Assembly: GCA_964609375.1 (NCBI GenBank)
Contig: CAZSSA010000030.1
Location: 1 to 23,766 of the forward strand
Length of the DNA stretch: 23,766 nt
From: CAZDUS01 sp964609375
Lineage (GTDB): Bacteria > Verrucomicrobiota > Kiritimatiellia > CAIKKV01 > CAITUY01
Direction: 5' to 3'
The notes beneath the pieces were generated by a model. That model worked only from the letters and a program-made list of their open reading frames with translations. It did not search any database and was not told the origin of the DNA. Of the stretch, positions 1-8,003 are shown piece after piece (position 1 is the stretch's first letter; the number at the start of each line of letters is the position of its first letter). Position numbers and translations under genes: made by a program.

Positions 1-2403
1 ATACGGGAGATTGATGACATCGTTGGTTCCATTGGGCGGACCGACGGGGATTTGATTCCGATTTTGCAGGCGATTCAGGAGAAGTATCATTACCTTCCTG
101 AAACGGCCTTGCGTCGTATTCCGGAGATTACCGATATCCGGGCTGCTTCCATCATGGGGGTGGCTACTTTCTATGATTATTTCCGGCTAAAGCCCGCCGG
201 CAAATGTGATGTGTGCGTTTGCCACGGGACGGCGTGTCATGTGAAAGGTTCCGAACGGATTCATGAGGCGGTTGAGCGTCATCTGGGGTTGGCGAAGGGG
301 CAGGATACGGATGCGGCGCGGGAGTATACGGTCAAGCGCGTGGCTTGCGTGGGTTGTTGCACATTGGCGCCCGTGGTTGTGATTGGTGATGCCACTTATG
401 GATACCTGACTCCGCAAGGGGTTGGTGAGATGTTTGATGACTATGAATCGGCATTGGCGGCGACGGGTGAGGTGGAGGGGCATGAGGTATCCGGTAATGT
501 GCCTGAGATCCGGGTGGGGACCGGGTCGTGTTGTGCGGCCAAGGGGAGCCTCAAGGTCCGGGATGCGTTCATCAAGGCGTTGGATCATTGGGGGGTCAAG
601 GCGCGCGTACGTCCGGTAGGCTGTGTGGGGATGTGTCATCAGACGCCGTTGGTTGAGGTGGTATGGCCTGATGGTGGCGTGCAGGCGTCGGCGATTCCTT
701 CGGCATTGGGCGGGCGGGGGGGGCGAGTGGCCCGTGTGGCGTTGTATCAGCAGGTGACGCCGGAGGATGCGGAACGGATTGTCCGCGAGGTGTTCCAATC
801 GGACAGGCCTATGCTCAAGGTGCGGGCCGTTCTGGACCGGGCATTGGATGCGCTGGCGATCCCGTCGGTGTCCAGCAGGGTTCGGCGGCATGAGTTGGAT
901 TACCGTGACGGGCAGGTGTGTGAGTATCTGGGGAAGCAGGTGCATATTGCGACGGAGCATTGTGGACTGCTGGATCCGCTGGATGTGGATGCCTATGTCC
1001 GGCATGACGGGTTTAAGGCGTTGAAGGATGTGTTGCATACGCATGGGGCGGAAGCCACGATCACCATGATGAAACAGTCCGGGTTAAGGGGGCGCGGGGG
1101 CGCGGGGTACCCAACGGGGGAGAAGTGGGCGGTGACGCGCGGGGCCCCAGGAGATGTCAAGTATGCGATTTGTAATGGAGACGAGGGGGATCCCGGAGCC
1201 TTTATGGATCGGATGATCTTGGAGTCGTACCCCTACCGTGTATTGGAAGGACTGGCGATTGCCGCCTTTTGTGTGGGGGCGAGGGAGGGTGTGCTTTATA
1301 TCCGGGCGGAGTATCCGCTGGCTGTTCGACGTGTGCGTGAGGCGATTGATCGCATGAAGGCGGCGGGGTGGCTGGGGAATGATATTGCCGGGAGCGGATG
1401 GTCGTTGTCGCTGAAGGTTATGGAGGGGGCCGGTGCGTTTGTGTGCGGGGAGGAGACGGCGTTGATTGAGTCGCTGGAAGGGCGGCGCGGAATGCCGAGG
1501 CTCAGGCCGCCATATCCGGCAGTAAAGGGTTTATGGGGGCGGCCGACGAATGTCAACAATGTGGAAACGCTGGCGGCGGTTCCGTGGGTTGTGAGGAATG
1601 GGGCAGAGGCTCATGCAGCGATGGGGACGGCGCATAGCAAGGGGACGAAGGTGTTTGCGCTGACGGGGAAGGTGCGGCGTGGCGGGTTGATCGAGGTGCC
1701 GATGGGGATTACCGTCCGTGAGATTGTGGAAGGCATCGGGGGGGGGGTGGAGGAGGGGCGGATGTTCAAGGCGGTGCAGATTGGCGGTCCATCTGGAGGG
1801 TGTATTCCGGCATCATTGGCGGATATGCCGGTGGATTACGAGGAGCTTGCCCATGCGGGGGCCATCATGGGATCGGGCGGGCTGGTGGTATTGGATGACC
1901 GGGATTGCATGGTGGATATTGCGCGGTTCTTCCTGAAGTTTACGCAGGAGCAGTCCTGCGGGCAGTGTACTTTCTGTCGGGTGGGGACCCGTGCGATGCT
2001 GGATATCCTGACCCGGCTTTGTGAGGGGAAGGGCAAGCGGAGCGACTTGGATGTGTTGGAGACACTGGCGCATCAGGTGGCATCAGGGAGTCTATGTGCG
2101 TTGGGCCAGACGGCGCCGAATCCAGTGCTTACCTCGCTGAGATATTTCAGGCATGAGTTTGAGGCTCATCTGGAGGGGCGGTGTCCGGCGCGGAAATGCA
2201 CGACATTGATTCATTATCAGATTTCCGACCGGTGTATTGGTTGTACGCGTTGTGCACAAGTGTGTCCGGTGGAGGCCATTGAGGCGAAGCCATACCAGCA
2301 ACATCAGATTGATGATGCAACGTGTACCCGGTGTGACCTTTGCCGCGGGGGATGTCCGGTATCGGCCATCCGGGTTGAAACAGGGAGAGTGACCGGGAAA
2401 TGA
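1..2403 (+). CDS. NuoE-NuoF-ferredoxin fusion, NADH-oxidising/electron-transfer flavoprotein subunit (5' partial)
   Basis: The frame is open to the left edge, so the true start lies outside; about 800 residues are visible. Counting from the edge, a NuoE-like thioredoxin-fold [2Fe-2S] domain comes first (Cys pairs in CHGTAC near residue 75 and CVGCC near 117). A second thioredoxin-like [2Fe-2S] domain follows (GSCCAAKGS and CVGMC, about 172-220). Next is the NuoF core with FMN/NADH motifs RGRGGAGYPTG (about 363), NGDEGDPGAF (about 391) and CGEETALIESLEGRRG (about 482), and the CGQCTFC [4Fe-4S] site (about 653). The C-terminus is a two-cluster ferredoxin (CIGCTRCAQVCP, CTRCDLCRGGCP). Such subunits take electrons from NAD(P)H for hydrogenases, formate dehydrogenases or bifurcating complexes; they are cytoplasmic. 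The catalytic partner is not in the window. The stop overlaps the next gene's ATG, implying translational coupling. The NuoE-NuoF fusion is the odd point. Family assignment is firm, the exact complex is not. Confidence 0.9.
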   Translation: MREIDDIVGSIGRTDGDLIPILQAIQEKYHYLPETALRRIPEITDIRAASIMGVATFYDYFRLKPAGKCDVCVCHGTACHVKGSERIHEAVERHLGLAKGQDTDAAREYTVKRVACVGCCTLAPVVVIGDATYGYLTPQGVGEMFDDYESALAATGEVEGHEVSGNVPEIRVGTGSCCAAKGSLKVRDAFIKALDHWGVKARVRPVGCVGMCHQTPLVEVVWPDGGVQASAIPSALGGRGGRVARVALYQQVTPEDAERIVREVFQSDRPMLKVRAVLDRALDALAIPSVSSRVRRHELDYRDGQVCEYLGKQVHIATEHCGLLDPLDVDAYVRHDGFKALKDVLHTHGAEATITMMKQSGLRGRGGAGYPTGEKWAVTRGAPGDVKYAICNGDEGDPGAFMDRMILESYPYRVLEGLAIAAFCVGAREGVLYIRAEYPLAVRRVREAIDRMKAAGWLGNDIAGSGWSLSLKVMEGAGAFVCGEETALIESLEGRRGMPRLRPPYPAVKGLWGRPTNVNNVETLAAVPWVVRNGAEAHAAMGTAHSKGTKVFALTGKVRRGGLIEVPMGITVREIVEGIGGGVEEGRMFKAVQIGGPSGGCIPASLADMPVDYEELAHAGAIMGSGGLVVLDDRDCMVDIARFFLKFTQEQSCGQCTFCRVGTRAMLDILTRLCEGKGKRSDLDVLETLAHQVASGSLCALGQTAPNPVLTSLRYFRHEFEAHLEGRCPARKCTTLIHYQISDRCIGCTRCAQVCPVEAIEAKPYQQHQIDDATCTRCDLCRGGCPVSAIRVETGRVTGK

Positions 2404-3701
2404 TGACACTCCATATCGATGGGAAGGAAGCGTGTGTGCCGCATGGTGCGACGTTGCTTGATGCGGCGCGAGCGGCCGGTATTGTTATTCCGACGTTGTG
2501 TCATCGTGACGGATGCCGACCGGGAACCTCTTGCATGTTATGTGTGGTGCGTGTTGAGGGCTTGCGGCGGCTGGTGCCGGCATGTGCGTATCCGGCGCGG
2601 GATGGCATGGTGGTGCATAGCGACACTGAAGAGGTGTTGCTTGCCCGTCGGACGGCAGTGGAGTTGCTGCTGGGCGAGCATGTGGGTGATTGCGAAGGGC
2701 CCTGCCGGCGGGGGTGCCCTGCCAATATGAATATTCCGCTGATGCTCCGGCAACTGGCGGTGGGGGATGCCAGGGAGGCATTGGTGACGGTGCGGCGTGA
2801 TATTGCGTTGCCGGCCGTCCTGGGATGGGTATGTCCCGCTCCCTGCGAAAAGAATTGCCGGCGGCGTGGGGTTGATGAGCCAGTGGCGATATGCCTGTCG
2901 AAGCGGTTTGCAGGTGAGTCGCGAAAAGCGGGTGACATGGAGTGGGGGTTCCCTTCCGTTCCGAAGACGGGGAAACAGGTGGCGATTGTGGGGGGCGGTC
3001 CGGCCGGGCTGGCGTGTGCGGTCTACCTCAGGTTAAGGGGACATGAGTGTATTGTTATTGAGGCGGAGCCGGAGTTGGGAGGGATGCTTAGAAAGGCNNN
3101 NNNNNNNNNNNNNNNNNNNNNNNNNNNNNNNNNNNNNNNNNNNNNNNNNNNNNNNNNNNNNNNNNNNNNNNNNNNNNNNNNNNNNNNNNNNNNNNNNGGG
3201 GTTGAGCCAGAGCGATTTGATTCCATGATCGGGAAGGCGACGGAATCTGAATTAGGCGAGTTTATGAGGGGAGTGGATCGAGGTAGGCGGGTGACGCTGC
3301 GGGAAGGTTCCGGTTTGAATGAGGTAGAGGTGGTGCGTGAGGCCGGGCGTTGCATGCATTGCGATTGCCGCAAGACGGACGAGTGTACGTTGCGGCTAAT
3401 GGCGGAACGGTTTGGAGCGCAAGCAAAACGGTTTCGACCGGAGAAGCGGGCGGAACTGGCGATTATTGATGATCATCGCGATGTGGTTTTTGAGCCGGGG
3501 AAATGCATTCGATGCGGACTGTGCGTGCGGTTGACCGAGAAGGAGGGGGATGCGCACATGCTGACGTTTGCCGGGCGTGGGTCAGGGACGAGGGTGAGTC
3601 CTCCGCTGGGTGTGAACTTTCGAGAAATGCTGGGATCATCGGCAGCGATTGTGGTTGAGGCCTGTCCGACTGGGGCGCTGGCGTGGAAAAAAGGTGGATA
3701 G
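2400..3701 (+). CDS. [2Fe-2S]/GltD-like FAD-dependent oxidoreductase with C-terminal ferredoxin-like domain, interrupted by assembly gap
   Basis: The N-terminus is a NuoG-like plant-type [2Fe-2S] domain (Cys in TLCHRDGC, TSCMLC and PAC, residues about 34-61). A GltD/NfnL-type [4Fe-4S] domain follows (CEGPCRRGCPANMNIP, then CPAPCEKNC). Then comes the FAD dinucleotide-binding start, VAIVGGGPAGLACA. The sequence enters the 100-N block just after GGMLRK. Beyond it are a GRCMHCDCRK motif and a KCIRCGLC...CPTGAL ferredoxin-like tail. GltD-type proteins normally have some 300 further residues between these points (second dinucleotide-binding fold, NADPH site), so the coordinates understate the gene and frame continuity across the gap is by chance or unproven. 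It overlaps the upstream NuoEF-like gene by ATGA and probably forms one complex with it, passing electrons between NAD(P)H, flavin and ferredoxin. The substrate is not deducible. Confidence 0.8.
   Translation: MMTLHIDGKEACVPHGATLLDAARAAGIVIPTLCHRDGCRPGTSCMLCVVRVEGLRRLVPACAYPARDGMVVHSDTEEVLLARRTAVELLLGEHVGDCEGPCRRGCPANMNIPLMLRQLAVGDAREALVTVRRDIALPAVLGWVCPAPCEKNCRRRGVDEPVAICLSKRFAGESRKAGDMEWGFPSVPKTGKQVAIVGGGPAGLACAVYLRLRGHECIVIEAEPELGGMLRKXXXXXXXXXXXXXXXXXXXXXXXXXXXXXXXXXXGVEPERFDSMIGKATESELGEFMRGVDRGRRVTLREGSGLNEVEVVREAGRCMHCDCRKTDECTLRLMAERFGAQAKRFRPEKRAELAIIDDHRDVVFEPGKCIRCGLCVRLTEKEGDAHMLTFAGRGSGTRVSPPLGVNFREMLGSSAAIVVEACPTGALAWKKGG
3098..3197. other. Assembly gap (100 N)
   Basis: Exactly 100 consecutive N characters, a size commonly used for scaffold joins of unknown length. 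It falls inside the FAD domain of the oxidoreductase gene. From domain architecture, considerably more than 100 bp is likely missing. Confidence 0.98.
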
Positions 3702-3777
3702 AAGCGAGGGGAATGGGTAGTGTGCGCGGCGATCAGGGCGGCAGGGGAAGATAAACCAACGGCGGGAGTTAATGGTG

Positions 3778-5394
3778 ATGGCAGACGAGGTTTCGTCTCG
3801 AGGACGGCGGCGTGCGGCGGGCGTTGTGAGTCTTGCCGTGATAGGCTCCCGTATGCTGGGGCTCGTACGAGAACTGGTCTTTGCGGCGATGTTTGGTGCC
3901 GGTAAGTATCTTGATTCCTTTCTGGCCGCCTTTCAAATTCCCAATCTACTGCGCGATTTGTTTGCAGAAGGCGCGCTTTCGACCGCCTTTACGACGACCT
4001 TTACCAAGACTCTTGAAAAAGAGGGAGAAGCGCCAGCGTGGCAATTGGCTAATTTGCTGTTTACCGTCATGATTATCCTTATGGGTGGGATTTGCGTGAT
4101 GGGCATCCTGCTGAGCCCGGTATTGGTGCAGATCACAAACTTCGGATTTCATTCCATTGAAGGAAAGTTTGAACTCACGGTTAAACTGACCCGGGTTCTC
4201 TTTCCGTTCATATTAATGGTGTCGCTGGCGGCGATTGTAATGGGGATCCTGAATGCGCGATTTGTTTTTGGGCTGCCGGCTTCGGCCTCCACCGTATTTA
4301 ACCTGGTTTCCGTGATGGCGGGGGTTGGGTTGGCCTTTGTCTTTGATCCCCAGTCCGACTGGCGGCATCCGGACTTCTCTGAACGTGCGTTATACGGGGT
4401 CAGTCTCGGCGTGTTACTGGGAGGATTGGCGCAGCTTTGCATGCAATTGCCCGCCTTATGGAAGCAGGGTTTCAGGTTCAGGTGGAAGGTTGATTTTCGG
4501 GATCCGAGATTGAGGCAGGTGTGGGCACTGGCATGGCCGAGCATGATAGCGGGTGCGGCGGTACAGGTGAATGTCCTGATCAACGGCATGTTTTCGTCGG
4601 AAATTGATGGTGCACGATCCTGGTTAAATTGTGCCTTCCGGTTGATGCAGTTTCCGATTGGTGTTTTTGGTGTTGCGATTGCAACGGTGACATTACCTGC
4701 CGTGGCGAGGCATCATGCCCGCGAGGATCTCGCTGCAGTGGGGCGGACGATTGAGGAATCACTCAGGCTGGCTTTTTTCCTCACGATTCCGGCCACGGTG
4801 GGATTGATGGTATTGGCGCCGGATATTATCGGGTTGATTTATGAGCACGGAAAGTTTTCGGCGTTGGACACGCAGCAAACAGCGAATGCGCTGCGTGCGT
4901 ATTCGGTGGGATTGGCAGGATATGCGGCAATCAAGGTGTTGGCTCCATGTTTTTATGCCTTGGATAAGCCACGGACACCGCTAAACGTGAGTTTAATTGG
5001 AATCGGGATCAATGTGGTACTCAACGTGATACTGGTCAAAGTGTTCAGTATGGGTCATGTGGGGTTAGCGATGACGACTGGTGTATTGGCTATTGTCAAC
5101 TTTGCCCAGTTGGCGTTTTATTTAAGGAGCGAAGTGACGTTTGGTGGCGGGGTGGTGTGGATGAAGTATATAGGGGTGCTTTTGTTGGCATCGGTGATTT
5201 GCGGCATCGTGGCCGGCCGAGTGGCGGCTCTGGTTCCGTTACATTCCGGGTCCTTGATGTGGAACGCCGTCCGACTGCTGGCTGCCATTGGGGCTGGAGG
5301 CCTGGGGTATCTGGTGACCGTCTATCTACTGCGTATCCATGAACTCCGGTACCTGCTCCGGGTGGTTAGGGAGAGGATGCAGGGGCGGCGATAA
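3778..5394 (+). CDS. murJ: Lipid II flippase MurJ (MviN family)
   Basis: This is a polytopic membrane protein of about 538 residues, the usual MurJ size, with hydrophobic segments throughout. The family N-terminus is clear: SRMLGLVRELVFAAMFGAG, then DSFLAAFQIPNLLRDLFAEG, which is the conserved first-helix and loop signature of MviN/MurJ. MurJ flips undecaprenyl-linked lipid II across the inner membrane for peptidoglycan synthesis. ATG 3772 is possible, but the GGGAG at 3764-3768 is only 3 nt from it. ATG 3778 has a 9-nt spacing and is preferred; GTG 3775 is a third choice. It lies 76 nt after the oxidoreductase gene on the same strand, without a clear terminator between. No damage is seen. 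Confidence 0.95.
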   Translation: MADEVSSRGRRRAAGVVSLAVIGSRMLGLVRELVFAAMFGAGKYLDSFLAAFQIPNLLRDLFAEGALSTAFTTTFTKTLEKEGEAPAWQLANLLFTVMIILMGGICVMGILLSPVLVQITNFGFHSIEGKFELTVKLTRVLFPFILMVSLAAIVMGILNARFVFGLPASASTVFNLVSVMAGVGLAFVFDPQSDWRHPDFSERALYGVSLGVLLGGLAQLCMQLPALWKQGFRFRWKVDFRDPRLRQVWALAWPSMIAGAAVQVNVLINGMFSSEIDGARSWLNCAFRLMQFPIGVFGVAIATVTLPAVARHHAREDLAAVGRTIEESLRLAFFLTIPATVGLMVLAPDIIGLIYEHGKFSALDTQQTANALRAYSVGLAGYAAIKVLAPCFYALDKPRTPLNVSLIGIGINVVLNVILVKVFSMGHVGLAMTTGVLAIVNFAQLAFYLRSEVTFGGGVVWMKYIGVLLLASVICGIVAGRVAALVPLHSGSLMWNAVRLLAAIGAGGLGYLVTVYLLRIHELRYLLRVVRERMQGRR

Positions 5395-5413
5395 GCCTAT
5401 GCAGAACAAATGC

Positions 5414-5442
5414 TTGATAGAGGCCGGAAGACTGGCTAGAGT
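5414..5442 (+). promoter_or_regulatory. Sigma70-type promoter for tRNA-Leu (and rdgB)
   Basis: A -35 element TTGATA (5414-5419) and a -10 element TAGAGT (5437-5442) are separated by 17 nt. The expected start point, about 5449, is a few nucleotides before the mature tRNA 5' end at 5455. Inference from consensus match only. Confidence 0.55.
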
Positions 5443-5454
5443 GTGCGCGTTTTT

Positions 5455-5540
5455 GCTCGGGTGGTGGAATGGCAGACACATCAGTTTGAGGGGCTGATGA
5501 TCGCAAGATCGTGGGGGTTCAAGTCCCCCCCCGAGCACCA
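5455..5540 (+). tRNA. tRNA-Leu (anticodon GAG)
   Basis: The 86-nt class II tRNA folds by eye. Acceptor GCTCGGG (5455-5461) pairs with CCCGAGC (5530-5536), followed by discriminator A and an encoded CCA (5538-5540). The anticodon stem TCAGT/GCTGA encloses loop TTGAGGG with GAG at positions 34-36. A short variable arm (GATCGCAAGATC) and a T arm GGGGG-TTCAAGT-CCCCC follow. The long variable arm and anticodon fit leucine, decoding CUC/CUU. Confidence 0.95.
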
Positions 5541-5553
5541 AGATTCAAATTCC

Positions 5554-6165
5554 ATGAAACTCCTTATCGCCACCGGCAACCGCCATAAGTTTCAGGAAAT
5601 TCGTGCTATCCTTCGGGTGGACCATTTGCAGCTGGTTGGCCTTTCGGATATTCCAGATGCGCCGATGGTGGAAGAAGATGGTGACACGTTTGAATCCAAT
5701 GCGGCCAAGAAGGCTTCAGTGCTGGCACGATTTTCCGGCTGGTGGACGTTGGCGGATGATTCCGGACTTGAGGTGAACGCCTTAGGAGGGGCTCCGGGAG
5801 TGTGGTCTGCTCGATACGCGGGATTGCCCAGCAATGATGCCGCCAATAACGGAAAATTACTGGATGCGATGAAGGGGGAGGCGAACCGTCGGGCTCAATT
5901 CCGCTGTTCCATTGCCTTGTCAGATCCCTTTGGTGTAACCCGTATTGTATCGGGTGTATGTTCCGGAACTTTACTGGGTGAACTTCATGGCGGGGGTGGG
6001 TTTGGATATGATCCCCTGTTTGTGCCCGATGGGTTTGACATGACGTTTGCCGAGATTGATTCAGAGCTGAAGAACCGGATATCGCACAGGGCGAAGGCGC
6101 TAGCAGCGGCGTTATTGGCGTGGGGTGATTTTTTGGCGTCAGAGCCGGAGAAGTGGGGTGATTAA
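5554..6165 (+). CDS. rdgB: XTP/dITP diphosphatase, RdgB/HAM1 family
   Basis: A 203-residue protein of typical RdgB length. It begins MKLLIATGNRHKFQE, matching the family's LxxATxNxxKxxE nucleotide-binding start. It continues with the conserved EEDGDTFESNAAKKA, LADDSGLEVNALGGAPGVWSARYAG, GFGYDPLF and SHRAKAL motifs. The enzyme removes non-canonical purine nucleoside triphosphates (ITP, XTP, dITP) as monophosphates plus pyrophosphate, keeping them out of DNA and RNA; it is cytosolic. The ATG at 5554 is chosen because the reading frame upstream runs through the tRNA and family homology begins here. It starts only 13 nt after the tRNA CCA and lacks a visible Shine-Dalgarno, so it is probably released from a joint tRNA-mRNA transcript by tRNA processing. 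It is convergent with prfC. Confidence 0.95.
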   Translation: MKLLIATGNRHKFQEIRAILRVDHLQLVGLSDIPDAPMVEEDGDTFESNAAKKASVLARFSGWWTLADDSGLEVNALGGAPGVWSARYAGLPSNDAANNGKLLDAMKGEANRRAQFRCSIALSDPFGVTRIVSGVCSGTLLGELHGGGGFGYDPLFVPDGFDMTFAEIDSELKNRISHRAKALAAALLAWGDFLASEPEKWGD

Positions 6166-6202
6166 TGATGAACCGTTCCACTGATGAGATGCCTTCTGGC
6201 AC

Positions 6203-7816
6203 TCAAGATGAACTTGGGGCATGAGGGGAAACGGTGTGTAGTTTGATGGTCGGATGCTCCTTATGGAAGTAATCCACGGCCCATTTATCGGGGAAAAGAA
6301 TGACGTATTGACCGCGGATATCGGTGGCGACTTTGACATTGGTTCCCAGATATAACCTGGTAAGGGTTTCGCGGTTGACTTCAGGTGAACACCATCGAAT
6401 CTGGGTAAACGGTGCTGGTTCAAGGCGTGGGTCGGCGCCATATTCCGACTGAAGCCGATAGGCCACCACTTCAAATTGCAGTTGGCCTACGGCTCCCAAT
6501 AGTGGTGCCGTTTGGAACTCGCCGACCAATTCAAATGACTGAATGATCCCTTCCTGAAGTAACTGGTCAAGCCCTTCGCGCAACTGTTTTTGTTTTGCGG
6601 CGCCGGAATTACGGATGTAGGAGAAAGCTTCCGGGGGGAATCGGGGGATTTCGTCATATCGGATAGCGGGATTGCTTGTCAGGGTGTCGCCGATACGAAA
6701 AGCCTTATGGGTAACCAATCCCACAATATCGCCAGGATAGGCGATTTCCAGTGATTCCCGATCCTGGCCGAATAATTTCTGGGGATAAGAAAGGCGGACG
6801 GGTTTTCCGGTTTCGGGATCATTGACCACCATGTCTTTTTCGAATTTTCCGGAGCAGACGCGGACAAAGGTAAGCCGGTCCCGGTGGCGAGGGTTCATAT
6901 TAGCCTGGACCTTGAAGACGAAGCCTGAGAACTCCGGATGATCCGGAGCAATAGGGCCATCGGATGAAATTCGAGGTTGGGGCGGGGCCCCATGCTGTAC
7001 GAAATAGTCGAGCAGAAGCTGTACGCCGAAGTTGGTCATGCCACTGCCGAAAAAAACAGGGGTTATTTCGCCATGCAAGACCTGTTGCTCGTCAAAACTT
7101 TCGCCAGCGGCACTGAGCATTTCCAGTTCTTCCATCCAGGGATCGCGGATATGGGGAGGGATTTGGTCAAGCAAGGCACGGTCATGAATGCCGGATACTT
7201 GTTCCGGAGCACGATGGGCATTATGTGCCGTGCGTTCAAAAAGGTGAAGCTTCTTTGTCAGCCGATCATAAACGCCTTTGAATTCTGTACCGCTGCCGAG
7301 TGGCCAAGTGACGGGGAAAGCGCCGATACCGAGGACTTTTTCCAGTTCATCCACGAGGGCGAGGGGGTCCTGGGCGGGCCGGTCCATTTTATTCATAAAC
7401 GTGAAGATGGGGATTCCCCGTAGGCGGCAAATCTCGAAGAGTTTACGGGTGCGTTCCTCGATGCCCTTGGCGGCGTCAATGACCATGATGACGCTATCCA
7501 CAGCGGTGAGGACCCGATAGGTGTCTTCGCTGAAATCCTTATGGCCGGGAGTGTCGAGCAGGTTGATGACGCACCCGCCGTAATCGAACTGAAGGAGGGT
7601 GGAAGAGACGGAAATGCCGCGTTCCTTTTCCAGCTCCATCCAGTCGGACGACGTATTTTTGCGATCCCGGCGGGAGCGAACGGAGCCTGCCAATTGGATG
7701 GCGCCACCATAAAGCAGGAGTTTTTCGGTCAACGTTGTTTTGCCGGCATCCGGATGGGAGATGATGGCAAAGGTTCGTCGGCGCGCGATTTCATCAAGTA
7801 AATGAGAGTCTGTCAT
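6203..7816 (-). CDS. prfC: Peptide chain release factor 3 (RF3)
   Basis: A 537-residue translational GTPase, close to the usual RF3 length of about 530. The G motifs are SHPDAGKTT (residues 20-28, G1), DTPGHKDF (88-95, G3) and NKMD (142-145, G4). The RF3-specific opening EIARRRTFAIISHPDAGKTTL distinguishes it from EF-G, and the C-terminal domain fits (EVNRETLTRLYLGTNVKVA). RF3 uses GTP to recycle RF1/RF2 from the ribosome after peptide release. The frame extends to a TTG at 7837, but the ATG at 7816 aligns with the family start and fits the promoter upstream. It is transcribed away from the citrate-synthase-like gene and is convergent with rdgB. Confidence 0.96.
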   Translation of the reverse strand: MTDSHLLDEIARRRTFAIISHPDAGKTTLTEKLLLYGGAIQLAGSVRSRRDRKNTSSDWMELEKERGISVSSTLLQFDYGGCVINLLDTPGHKDFSEDTYRVLTAVDSVIMVIDAAKGIEERTRKLFEICRLRGIPIFTFMNKMDRPAQDPLALVDELEKVLGIGAFPVTWPLGSGTEFKGVYDRLTKKLHLFERTAHNAHRAPEQVSGIHDRALLDQIPPHIRDPWMEELEMLSAAGESFDEQQVLHGEITPVFFGSGMTNFGVQLLLDYFVQHGAPPQPRISSDGPIAPDHPEFSGFVFKVQANMNPRHRDRLTFVRVCSGKFEKDMVVNDPETGKPVRLSYPQKLFGQDRESLEIAYPGDIVGLVTHKAFRIGDTLTSNPAIRYDEIPRFPPEAFSYIRNSGAAKQKQLREGLDQLLQEGIIQSFELVGEFQTAPLLGAVGQLQFEVVAYRLQSEYGADPRLEPAPFTQIRWCSPEVNRETLTRLYLGTNVKVATDIRGQYVILFPDKWAVDYFHKEHPTIKLHTVSPHAPSSS

Positions 7817-7847
7817 AGGGAGCAACGGTACGGGCAAAAGTGATCAC

Positions 7848-7876
7848 ACAATAGATAAGCGGTTTTGCAATGTCAA
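7848..7876 (-). promoter_or_regulatory. Sigma70-type promoter for prfC
   Basis: Read on the minus strand: a perfect -35 TTGACA (7871-7876), a 17-nt spacer and -10 TATTGT (7848-7853). The predicted start near 7841 gives a leader of about 25 nt to the ATG at 7816, which supports that start over the upstream TTG. Confidence 0.6.
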
Positions 7877-8003
7877 CGGCGGATGGACTGCAGACTTCAA
7901 TCATGGGTGTTTCGATATGATATTGTATTCCCTCTGCAATGCTTATACCATAAGAAACCATGTATTGAGTGTCGTGAGTCTGCATCAACAGTAGAGGTTG
8001 GTT

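Noticed and set aside
187..1044. A 285-codon minus-strand frame
   Set aside because: Antisense to the clear NuoE/NuoF domains; the translation is rich in Arg, His and Pro, typical of a shadow of G-rich coding DNA.
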